Source: Talinum fruticosum
Lineage: Eukaryota > Streptophyta > Magnoliopsida > Caryophyllales > Talinaceae
Direction: 5' to 3'
Length of the DNA: 64,000 nt
NCBI GenBank assembly: GCA_021018815.1
Contig: JAITYX010000003.1
Span: 14,651,501-14,715,500, forward strand
Part shown: positions 54,575 through 64,000 of the stretch, piece after piece
How the letters are laid out: each line of letters begins with the position of its first letter
How positions within the stretch are numbered: position 1 is the first letter of the stretch
Notes under the pieces: generated by a model
What the model was told of the DNA's origin: nothing
Database searches by the model: none
What the model saw: the letters and a program-made list of their open reading frames with translations, nothing else
Made by a program: the position numbers and the translations under genes

Positions 54575-55759
54575 TTAACAATTTATTAAATTATTAGTTA
54601 GTAATCAATACATGGAGATGTTATGATTACATTTCTTCTATAATGAATATAATATATATAACCATTATGCATTGAACATATACTTTTCTTATACATTAAT
54701 TTCTATATTTTACTCTTAATTATTTATGTCATATTAAACTAACCGTACCTAATTAGCATAAATAAACTCACACGAATATAATTAATTAAATTATTTCTAC
54801 CTAATTAGTATAAAATAAAGCACACACAATTATAATTTATAAAATTATTTCAAAATTTACAACAATCATTTCATTTCTAATTTCACACAAGTAACCACTA
54901 TTTATTAATAATTTGTGAAATGTTCAATAAATTTATAAATAAACCACAAACAATTGCACATATATAAATCACAAATAACATTTACTTCAACTTCAACCTC
55001 ACATACGTTAAACAACACAACATATATACATAAATAACACAATTACACATTTTTCTTTTCAAATTCATTTACAAACAACATTAATTTGCAACAAATTATA
55101 TAAAATCATCAATTTGAAGTTAAATTATTAAAAACCCTAAATCTAATAACAATCAAGAAAACAATACCTTCAAACTAGGCGGCGGCGGCAGGACGGGTAG
55201 CGGTGACGATAACGGCGACGGTGACCTCCTCCGAGACGGCAACAATGGTGGCCCAAAGGGCCAGAGCAACGAAGAAGAACTCACTCGTCTTTGGATTTCG
55301 GGTTCCTCGGGCGGCGGATGGAAGCGGGGGTGGCCGGAGACTCTCGCTCACAAAATCGCTCACAAAATCACTCGCACTCCTCTCTCTCATCGCTTTCGGG
55401 TTCTTCGATCGGCCGAAAGGCCGGATCTGAATTATATTCATCGACAACGACGGAATGTTCCGTCGTTATCGACTAAATTAATTTAATTATACTTTCTTTT
55501 TGTTTTTCCTAGATCTAAAAATTCTAAATACCCCAGCTACGGCTTAGCGACGGAATATTCCGTCGCTAATTCGCTCGATGACAGAATAACGACGGATATT
55601 TCCGTCGCTAATTCCAAATTAGCGACGGATATCTTTTCCATCACTAATTCCGTCATCTGTCGACACGATTCTTGGTTTTTATCGGTTTCCGTCGTTGATT
55701 TCATCGTCTGTTTAGCGACGAAACTGTATCCGTCGCTAATTAACAATTTTGTAGTAGTG
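54575..55759 (-). promoter_or_regulatory. CACTA 5' region: TIR, subterminal repeats, GC-rich leader, A+T-rich segment
   Basis: TIR 55744-55759. Subterminal TCCGTCGC/GCGACGGA cluster 55449-55739, including the 26-bp palindrome at 55544-55569. GC-rich leader 55170-55440; A+T-rich 54580-55160 before the ATG. Open frames in the leader on both strands are also present in copy A and show no domain; they are treated as leader, not genes. Confidence 0.75.
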
Positions 55760-58017
55760 GTTGTCGATATTTAGGATTGTGTTTACGTGGGATGATCGTT
55801 TTGAGGATAAACTTTGGATATTATTAAGCCATGATGGCCATGATCACCCACATGTTTATATTCTTGTTTTTTTTTCCTTTTATTTTTAGTAGTGTTTTTA
55901 TTTATAATTGAGTCTATTTTGTTGGTGTGGTTGCTCCTTGGCTCCCAATGAGTACATTGTGAGATCTAGGTGTAGGGGAGGAGAAGTCATGCTTCAATAT
56001 TTTAAAAAAGAAAAAAAAGAGAAAAATTTTTAAAATTGCAAAAACATTTTTGATTTTTAAAAATTATTTTTGGGGAGTTTGTGGCATTTTGATGAATTTT
56101 GACCCCTTGTTACTTGGCTATTAATTTGTATATATTTATGATGTATATAATAGACATTGATCGAAAATATGTCATTCTATGTCCCTTTTGAATCCCGACA
56201 TTCAATTATTGAGATAATTTGACTTTAGTAGAGGAACATGTGAGATTTTAAGCCTTATAGAGTAATTCATTAATTTTAGTATCATATTTTATTTCATGTG
56301 TGACTCTTCCTTGGTCCATTTCCTCTATAACTAGCTTTGTCTCTATTCGAGATCACATTTGGATTTTGCATTATGTAATATGATAGAGGCATTTATTCAT
56401 TTGTGTTTCAGACTACATGAGGCGAAAGCCACCCTACTATATATATCCTTTTTGCTAGCCCTTTGAGCTTTAACCTATTCTTTGTTATACCTACATCCAC
56501 TTTTCCCTTAGCCCATATATATTTCCTATACCTAAGCCAAGTGCAGTAGAGTAACACTTCTTGAGATTGGTAGTTTTGAGTTGTATATAAATGGTGTTGT
56601 GTTTATTTACGTGGTTGGAAAAGGAGGATTTATATTAATGGAAAGTTAGATGTGTCCCCTAGAGGTTGATAGACCATTTGGAGTTGAGTTATGTTCATGA
56701 TTCCCATGCCAATACTATTTCTTAAAAAAAAAACAAAGAAATAAAATTTAAAAAAATGAAAAAAATGAAAAAAAGAGAAAAATCGCAAAAAATGAAAAAA
56801 AAAAGAATAAGTGATTGGCATGAGGAAAATTCACAAAAATTATGCTCATTCCTTAGGTTCTCTTGGGTTTGTTTGTACTTGAAAAGGTGAATTGAGAAAG
56901 TAGTTTTAAGTCATATTTGGAAGTGTTTTTGCTCCTTAATCATTAGGCCTTAGTAATTTAGCTCCACATTTCCTAAATTGATTCCCTTTCTAACCTATGA
57001 ACCATAGCCAAATTACAACCCCTTAAAAGTCCTCTTGATTGCATTTGCATTTTTCCTACATAGTGGTGGAGAATTGAGAGCATGACCAAGCCTATGGTAG
57101 GGTGCGCTATTGGAATGAGTTTTGAGTGAACCCTCACTATATTTTCTAAACACATGAGTGAGAGTGATCTACGTTACCCTAAAGTGAGGTTTTACCAATC
57201 TAACTTACTCATTATTTACTTGTTTGGGGTGAAAAATTGGTATGTGGATGTTATTAATAGAGGATCAAGTGTCTTGACGTGTGCATTGTCTTTATATGCA
57301 TGTTAATATCCGATGTATGGGGTGATATGGTTGATTAGAATGTGTACAATTCCTTCCCACTTTGTATATATGTTTGCAAAAATTTTCGATAAACCAAAAA
57401 GATTTTCTATTTTCTCTCTCTTTTTTTTCTTTTCCAAGATTTTGTGGGTATATCTTCTACAAACCCTCACGAGACCTCACTCGTCCACTTGGGTTACCAA
57501 GGGGTTTAAAGGGCTTGTTGCACGTGTTAAGTGCAATCGCGATTCTTGCGAAAGTGAGTTAGGTTTTATTTATTTTAGTTTTGCTCGAGGACGAGGAAAA
57601 GCTAGGTATGGGGGTATATGTTTAGTCTAAATATTACGTTATTTATACCCTTATTTACTTAGTTTTTGACTTATGAAATAATATAATTCTAGGATTTTTA
57701 CTTGTGTTTTCTTACTTTTGTAAGTAATAATAAAATCGAGGCAATAACAAAACGTTTGAGCCAAAAAGGAAGCAAAAGGATGAAGATAATGGTGTGCACA
57801 GGGAGCGGTGCGACTTACGCACACTTCGCACAACTGTGCGGAAGTCGCACAAGTACCGGTGCGGGACCTGCGGTACCCCTTAAGTTTACCATTCCTAATA
57901 TCAAGGTTCAATGTTCCGAGAATCCTCATCACCATGTTCCTAACTTCTTAGGACTAATTACTCTTAAGAACATTCTAGAAGACACTTACCACATCATCTT
58001 CCCATGGAATTTTGATA
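55760..58017 (+). mobile_element. Ty3/gypsy 3'-end-like non-coding region (copy B)
   Basis: Counterpart of 902-3154, with the same A-rich stretch (56722-56812) and the CTCGAGGACGAG ... TATGGGGGTAT signal (57583-57617). No gene. Assignment carries the same uncertainty as in copy A. Confidence 0.4.
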
Positions 58018-58653
58018 CGACTATTACGGAAGTACTTTTAACTACGGTTAAAAAGGACCTTTAATGACGGTTAACACGCATCGTGAATGTGGGCGTGTTT
58101 ATATGTACCACCTTTGGTCACGATTCAAAAACCGTAGTCAAAGAAGATCGATGACGACGGTTCTTTTTGCGGAATCATAGTGATAGCTAGCCTATTACTA
58201 TGGTTATGTGGAAAGAACCATCATCATAGCCACCATTATTTTTAAAAAAATACTCGAGAGAGGGAGAGAATACATCCACATAGAGAATACATCGAAATTT
58301 ATTGTATTTACATAACAAATTAAAGTTGTCGAGAGATAAACAAAATCATAAATAAACCAATAAAAGTCTAAAACATCCAAAATCGTCTTCCGCAATTCGA
58401 CCACAAAAAAAAAACTACATTAAATCAAACAATTTCAACACTTGTCTCCAACCACAAAAAATTCAAGAAAATTTAATAAATACCCTCGAGTCGTCCCCTG
58501 CAATTCTTCGAGCGGTTCATCCTCAAACTCGAACCACTACACCCCATTACATCTGAAAATTGAATTAAAAAACAAGCCTACAACTGTCGGTGAAATCATA
58601 TTAGGGAAAACAAAAGAGGAAGACTTTCGACGAGGAAATTCAGATCCGAAGGT

Positions 58654-58705
<52 letters not shown>

Positions 58706-58859
58706 GAGAGAGAAGAGTTCTCGAAGGCGTCGAAGTCGAACAAGTGCACCGCATTCAGATCTGAAAATTGAATTAAAAAACAAGCCTACAACTATTAGTG
58801 AAATTAGATTAGGGAAAACGAAAGAAGAAGATCTTTCGGTGAGAATATTCAGATCTTAA

Positions 58860-58897
<38 letters not shown>

Positions 58898-59504
58898 GTA
58901 CCGAAGTCATCGAAGTCATCCATGGTCGATGAAGACTACCTAAAGGAGGACAGAGAAAAGGCGAAGGTCACAATTAACACGAAAGAGGAGGATGAGGGAG
59001 TTATCGGTGCCGATGGAGTCATATATGGTCGGTGAGGAAGGAGAGAGGAGAAAGAGAGCAGGGGGTGGAGTCCTTGCAGATCGGGAATTTGGGGGAAGAA
59101 GAAGGAGCAGAGAGAGAGATAAGTGGGATGAGAGAAAGAGAGGGGGTTTAGTCCTTGCAGATCGGGAAATTGGGGGAAGACGAAGGAGTAGAGAGAGATA
59201 AGTGGGATGAAAGAGACAGAGGGGGTTAGAAAATATTCGGATATAAGGGGCCACGAGAGAGTGAATGCCGAACCGTTGTCATAGATCCGGTTTGAGATAT
59301 CTATGATGACATTTCAACTAATGAACCGTAGTTAAAATGTAACTCGTCAACCCTTTAATGACGGTTCATTTTATTGATCTGTCGTCATAGGTACATTAAT
59401 AATCATTCTTTTTACAAAAATGCCACTGGTCCATTTTTCATAACGATTTGTCCTTTTGACTGTCATTAAAGACTCGTCATTAAAAGTGTTTTTCTATAGT
59501 AGTG
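58018..59504. mobile_element. Non-autonomous CACTA-like element (copy B)
   Basis: Counterpart of 3155-4631. The right end CTATAGTAGTG is at 59494-59504. The left end reads CGACTATTACGGAAGTAC, one base longer than in copy A and closer to a CACTA-type terminus. GA-dinucleotide runs (58650-58705, 58862-58893) differ in length from copy A. Confidence 0.6.
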
Positions 59505-59527
59505 TACCGACGTAATAAAGTGGTATA

Positions 59528-60165
59528 ATGTCTGTTGACCCACACAAGGTCACCAATTGGACTGATCCGTGTAAGGAGTTCTTACACCAATACTCTTATA
59601 ACACTAATCTACCTGTCACACTTAGAGACTAGGAGTTGATCAAGTAAGGTGAAAAAGAGAGCTTTACAAACTTTCTCATGAGATGGTAGACCGACCATTC
59701 AAGAAGGACGATGTGCGGATCAGCGTGAAGAACATTCAGCCTGCCTACAATCAACATCTTAAATTCTTGCCTTTTATGAGTTTGTCAACCCTTAGAGATG
59801 TTGGCATGCCGATAGAAGAGGAGCTGCCTACCACGAGCACAAAAGTTGTGACGAGGTATAGAGGAAATTATCAGCCTAAAGATAAGAAAACCTCCGATCA
59901 AGGAAATACTAGTAGGGGTGCGGATGTCAATGCCCACAATAGGTATAATGACTACACTCTAATCGATACCACATATGCTCAAGCCCTTGACCGCCTATTG
60001 GCTAAAGGGAAGATAGAATTTGCACCCATTAGAGCACAATCGAAGCTGCAAAATAGTCTAAAAGCCGGGACACAGGAAAATTCCGCAAATACCATCGTTC
60101 ACGGGGACATGACACCAAGCAATGCTTGGACGTTCAAGAACAAACTGGAGAGTATGTTACTGTAA
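59528..60165 (+). pseudogene. Ty3/gypsy gag fragment (copy B)
   Basis: Same gag fragment as at 4655-5410. Here the frame from 59683 is open for 160 codons ('MVDRPFKKDDVRISVKNIQ' to 'TFKNKLESMLL'). It therefore shows that the breaks near 5024 and 5050 in copy A are copy-specific. A one-base deletion before 59683 (CATGAGATGG against CATCGAGATGG) takes the upstream part, from the ATG at 59528, out of frame, and the two in-frame stops are also present. There is no zinc knuckle or protease. Not functional. Confidence 0.7.
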
Positions 60166-61057
60166 TGGTCAACCGCCTCTTCCTTAGGCCGCCCGAAACA
60201 AAATAATCAACAAAAATCCTTTCAGCGATATCTTAGCTATTTTCTCGTAAATCCCGAGTTGTGATTATATCTCTTGATTGACAGACATGAGTATGAATCC
60301 CGGAGCTGCCAAGAAAACCTCCCGGAGGAGGGGAGCTAAAATGCGATCCTACAAGATTACAAGAGTAATTAGCACACATACTAAGAGATCATAGGTTAGC
60401 ACTTTCACTAACTAGACTCACCCGAAATGATCGGAATGCTCGACCGATAAATAAGTCCTTGAATGCTCAAAAGGTAAACTTTAATCCAATAGACATCTTC
60501 CGAGATTGCTCCCGATCATACTACAATTTCATCATGCTAGGAAGGGCATTTTAGGTCCTATTCGAAGTTACATGAAAAACAGAATCTATTTATGTTTATG
60601 TTCGTTTATGTTCTTTTATGTTCGTTTATGCTTTTTATGTTCGTTTATGTTATTTTATGTTCTTTTATGTTCGTTTGTGTTCTTTTATGTTCATTTATAT
60701 TCGTTTATGTTCATTCCTTTCTTATTTTAACAACTCATTTATGTTCGTTTATGTTTTTTTCATGTTCGTTTATGTTCGTTTATGTTAATTTATATTCATT
60801 TTTGCTCTTTTATGTTTGTTTCTGTTTATGTTTATGTTTATGCGCATTTTGTATGAAAGTTCGAACATGCCTTTATCATTAAAGTAAAAGTAAAAGAGCA
60901 TGATACTATTACCCTTTTCCAGTTCTTAAGGAGAGGATGCCCCGGACATTCCGATTCAGGAAGTTCAAGAATTCTTATAATGCATGAGGGCTCTCTAGCC
61001 GAGACACGTTAACCTGAAGATTTAGGATATGGACATCACCCCGGAGAAGTTATAGCG
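60166..61057. other. No supported gene (copy B)
   Basis: Holds the tandem array at 60588-60843 and otherwise unrecognised sequence equivalent to 5281-6184. Confidence 0.5.
60588..60843 (+). repeat. Tandem array of TTTATGTTCG-like 10-11-mers (copy B)
   Basis: Same length and unit order as 5715-5970, with about three substitutions. Equal array length argues for a recent duplication or an allelic pair. Confidence 0.9.
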
Positions 61058-61390
61058 ATGAAGTTAATTTCTATATCGAAATATAATCACACAAAACAAC
61101 GAACCGAGACTTACCAACCGGGTCATGATTCATCCCAAATATTGGACATAGGACAAGTCCACATCCAAGAACTGCACATAAGGGTACTCATTGGTTATTT
61201 CTTCATATTTCTCTTGAGTTATTTAGCGGAAGTAAAACATGGTTTGCAAGTGAATCTTAGGGAACAAGTATGGCTACGTATTGTGGTAGATTTGAGGTGT
61301 AACGCACTTAACAAGGTACCAACAAAAGCCGAATGGACCCTCAAATATAATTTGTCTCTTACCCAACTCTCTCGTAACCCCAAGGCTTAG
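61058..61390 (+). CDS. Unrecognised 110-codon open frame, transposon-derived at best
   Basis: ATG 61058, stop TAG 61388-61390. The product would be polar at both ends with a hydrophobic stretch 'VLIGYFFIFLLSYL' at residues 43-56. No family is recognised. Copy A (6185-6516) has a stop and a frameshift in the same place, which argues against selection on the protein. It lies between a gypsy gag fragment and a PMD fragment on the other strand, so it is probably chance or decayed transposon sequence. Confidence 0.2.
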   Translation: MKLISISKYNHTKQRTETYQPGHDSSQILDIGQVHIQELHIRVLIGYFFIFLLSYLAEVKHGLQVNLREQVWLRIVVDLRCNALNKVPTKAEWTLKYNLSLTQLSRNPKA

Positions 61391-61786
61391 AGGGAGCTGA
61401 CTTTGGGTCCAAGGGTAGAAGTTGGCCTGCACACACGGTTCTCGTGTAAAAACAAGGCAAAATTAGCATGATTGGGCGTCAAAACATGACCATTCGCCCA
61501 ATGCCAACCTCACTATGGTCACGCCTATAGGCCCACCATAGACCGTAGGTTGGGCTACAAATTTGAGTTGAAAAGTCGGAAACTTTTGCGCGATTTTAGC
61601 ACAAAATTTATGGTACAAAGTTGACATATCGTGGCCACTTTGTTAAGGGCGGACCTCAAGGAGGCAATTCCGGGCGCTCCGCATTACCGAAGGTGAACTT
61701 TAGCCCATGCAACCAAAACTGGACAGGAAGGATGATTCCTTGAACCGGGTGAAAATTTGTGCGAATTTACCTCACAAGTAAGATTC

Positions 61787-62185
61787 TTATCCACATAAGA
61801 TAAATATTTTTGAGACTAGGAAGGACGAGCATACCTTCATGACCTTCCACAAACCGCATAAGATCATATTATCTTCCGAGTCCTCTTCAACTCTTGTGCT
61901 CCCCTGCCCGGCATGTAAGCCCCTTATTAGACAACCATATATGGGGATGCCCCAATTGAGGTCCTTAATTTTATCCAAGTCTACCAAATTGAGCAAGTTG
62001 TGGACATGCACTTTGGAGCCTTGATAAAAAAAAAATAAATAGTTGTATATAATATGAGGGCAAGAACTATCCTTGTTGTGGATCATGTTGAGCCCACAAC
62101 TCAATGTTCTCAAAGGCTTCAAAAAGGATGGTATATTTGAAGTAACCGGGCTTGAGAAAATCAGTTAGCTATGGGACCAAAAAGG
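61787..62185 (-). pseudogene. Plant mobile domain (PMD) fragment, copy B
   Basis: Counterpart of 6900-7310. The minus-strand frame, open for 111 codons from 62122, reads 'GSKVHVHNLLNLVDLDKIKDL' then 'NWGIPIYGCLIRGL' and 'GLWKVMKV'. It has the PMD core but lacks the N-terminal 'FGEMTIT' block and the C-terminus. It aligns with residues 95-205 of the PMD gene at 38820. Confidence 0.65.
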
Positions 62186-64000
62186 TGATGCAAATAGTCG
62201 TGGTTTTTATATATAGTCCCGGTCATAAGCCAAAGGTTCCCTCCCAAAACCCAAACCCGTAAGAATGGAAAAATTGAGAGGAGTAATCCTCACTCTCTTC
62301 TCTCCACTCTCAATCACCCCACTCAAAAACTCACAACTAAACCCTTTCAAAAACCTCTTTGCGGTTCTTTTTACGTTGTTTCCATACCGTTACGCTACCG
62401 AACACCATACGTGGTTTAAGTCCAACTTGTGGTTTAAGTCCAACTTGTGGGTTAACCCGAGGGCCCTCTCCACCAAACTTGAGTTTGTATTTTAATTTTT
62501 TTAATTCTTACATTTATTTGTTTCAGTATTGTGGATAAAAGTTGTATTGCTTTATTTTTCCTCTCCGCTCGATGTAACTTGTTTTCTATTTTTTGCTTTT
62601 TTAATTTCTTTCTTTACCGCTTTGTTTTTACTACTTTTCTTTATTGCTTTCAAGCATGCTTTGATTGTTAATTTCCGTATTTTATATGCTGGTAGTTTGC
62701 TTTATTTAACATAATTTAAACTAACAAGTTGAATTAGTCAAGGTCGTATATTGACGAGGCGGAATGAGGAGCAAACCTCCTTTTCGTACCATCGCCCCCA
62801 AACACCGAATAATTGGTTTGACCAATAGAGTTTCTTTTAAAAACCTTTTCTAATTTTGAATTTTTCGTTGAATTCGGAAAAGTGCTTCGTTTTATTTTTG
62901 TTAGTCTTTATGCTTAAAACTTACTAGTAGCTTGCTCGTTTTAACCTTTTTTAAAAATAATTACGTCTTGCCGGTTCGGTAAAAGTAAAAAATAAGTGCA
63001 ACATTTTTTATAGCTTTAAGCCATCAGCCGAGAGTGCTTTAGCAAGTCCCGCACGAGATGGCTAGTGTAAGAGATTAATGAGGACAAGCAAGTGTTGGCC
63101 CAAATTGATGTCCGGGCTTAGCTTACGCCCTAGGCAAACTCATTTCCTATTCCAACATCTTTACGGAAAAATAATTCCTTTTGTATTTGTAATTCGTTTC
63201 CATATAAAATAATATTCCGAGACTTCAAAAACTTAATTTTGAAAATAAAATAATTAATACAATCGGCAATCAATTTTCTCTTAAACTTGTTTCAAAATCT
63301 AATTCTAAAATCAACTTAATTCTAAAATCAACTTAAACTCCATACTCCGTGGGGAGGCTCCGCCTATTCTGCGGACCGCCTCTCTCTCGCGATGAAACGG
63401 GGAACAACCCGAGGCGTGTGCCTCGTACGGAGGGAAAAATGGATAATGATGTAAACATTGGAGATGGCATTGGCGACCAACGAAGTATGGGAAAGGTGTT
63501 GAACTGGTTTGGTGGTCGGTGAGTTGAGCGACGAGGAAATGAGGAACCAATTGAGCGACAAGTGAGAGGAGGATTGAGTTCAGCGACGGTGAGAGGAGCA
63601 ATACATTGAGCTATGGGGAGAGGAGCGAGTTGAGCGACGAAAAAGGAGTGGTTCGCTTAACTAGTGTTGTGGTTTCCAAGAGGCGAGGTCACATTGACGG
63701 TGAGAGAGACCTAGCCAGCAAAAGAGGAGAAAAGCGTGGCAATCGTGACGGTTGAACCACGAGAAATTTGTGGGTCGTCCATGAGATGGGCTATAATTTT
63801 TTCCAAGGCTACGGTATGGATGCAGCTAGTGGCTAAGGTTTAGGGGTGGTGGCTAGGGCTTTTAGGGTTCTAACGTGGATAGGGCGGTGGCTCGGGTTTA
63901 GGGGTAGTGGCTAGGGTGTTTATGGTGTAAGTTGCTGAAAAAAAAAAAAAAAAAAGTAAGAGACTTGTGAAAGAAGAAACACATTTTCAGGGAAGAGGCA
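62186..64000 (+). other. LTR-like promoter and leader region, no gene (copy B)
   Basis: Counterpart of 7311-9125. The TATA-like TTTATATATA is near 62206-62215. A 76-codon frame (62265-62495) starts in the leader; it is broken in copy A by one missing A near 7450, and it matches no family. GAGCGACGA-type low-complexity sequence (63311-63660) and the TTTAGGG-containing G-rich repeat (63830-63930) recur. Confidence 0.35.

Larger units (their letters stand above)
47227..55759 (-). mobile_element. CACTA (En/Spm) transposon with two ORFs
   Basis: The minus-strand 5' end at 55759 reads CACTACTACAAAATTG. It is followed by subterminal repeats (55449-55739), a GC-rich leader (55170-55440) and an A+T-rich segment that may be an intron. 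ORF1 (TNPD-type transposase, 54574 to 49272) is followed by ORF2 (TNPA-like, 49070 to 47227). The left end is not identified. The 1-901 region is a second copy of the same 5' end. A solo copia LTR at 50066-51599 interrupts ORF1. Stops and frameshifts in both ORFs make it non-autonomous today. Confidence 0.85.
54858..64000. repeat. Long duplicated block, copy B
   Basis: Partner of 1-9125, in the same orientation. Upstream of 54858 the sequence continues into the CACTA transposase, so the duplication very probably extends left of base 1 in copy A, and on the right beyond base 64000 here. Differences from copy A are single substitutions and 1-3 base indels. Several fall at CG, CAG or CTG sites. 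Confidence 0.95.

Noticed and set aside
1..64000. The two 9.1-kb blocks as LTRs of one giant retrotransposon
   Set aside because: They contain ends and coding pieces of several different elements in both orientations. They have no primer-binding site or polypurine tract at their inner borders, and they run past both window edges.
1..64000. tRNA, rRNA, snRNA or microRNA genes
   Set aside because: No cloverleaf with A and B boxes, ribosomal segment or convincing precursor hairpin was recognised by eye. The long palindromes found belong to CACTA subterminal repeats. A covariance-model scan would be needed to exclude small RNAs.

Overview
The window looks like transposon-filled heterochromatin of a flowering plant, probably a eudicot, though the species cannot be named. 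It is A+T-rich. Almost everything recognisable belongs to plant transposable elements: Ty1/copia of the SIRE/Maximus type, Ty3/gypsy, CACTA, a LINE remnant, and transposon-associated plant mobile domain (PMD) and DUF7745 proteins. I found no intact cellular gene, rRNA, tRNA or CRISPR array. The best-preserved coding region is a PMD gene near 38.8-40.5 kb.

Layout. (1) 1-9125 is copy A of a block that returns at 54858-64000 (copy B), about 98-99% identical. It holds the end of a CACTA element, a gypsy 3'-end-like region, a short non-autonomous CACTA-like element, a broken gypsy gag, a TTTATGTTCG-type array and a PMD fragment. (2) 9126-12734 is A+T-rich filler with a 63-bp tandem duplication and a LINE tail. 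(3) 13135-36536 is a nested stack. A plus-strand copia element, 5'-truncated, carries gag-pol, a separate 3' extra ORF and a 3' LTR. Its extra ORF is split by a 3.08-kb solo gypsy LTR (17739-20822, TSD TTTGG) and by a complete minus-strand copia element (21260-33523). That second element carries a further solo LTR inside its own gag (29138-30752). (4) 36537-40991 holds a Tat/Ogre-type gypsy RT/RNase H fragment, an LTR-like stretch in reverse orientation and the PMD gene. (5) 40992-44807 is another TGTAACACCCC-type LTR-like block with striking internal tandem repeats. (6) 44867-46408 is a decayed DUF7745 ORF. (7) About 47.2-55.76 kb is a minus-strand autonomous-type CACTA element. ORF1 is the TNPD-type transposase with DUF4218 and DUF4216; ORF2 is a Transposase_24/TNPA-like protein. 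A solo copia LTR (50066-51599, TSD AAATT) interrupts it. (8) 55760-64000 completes copy B.

How the parts work together. The copia elements encode a gag-pol polyprotein from the LTR promoter plus a second protein from the extra ORF. In both elements the extra ORF is preceded by its own TATA box and pyrimidine-rich leader. Four of the five copia LTRs have an AACGGYYA box exactly 15 nt upstream of TATAAATA or TATAAAA, and a degenerate copy with the same spacing sits at one internal promoter. The CACTA TIR is followed by a dense cluster of TCCGTCGC/GCGACGGA motifs suited to binding of the TNPA-like ORF2 product. All these coding regions now carry stops and frameshifts. Positions of decayed features are approximate, and identity estimates were made by eye.
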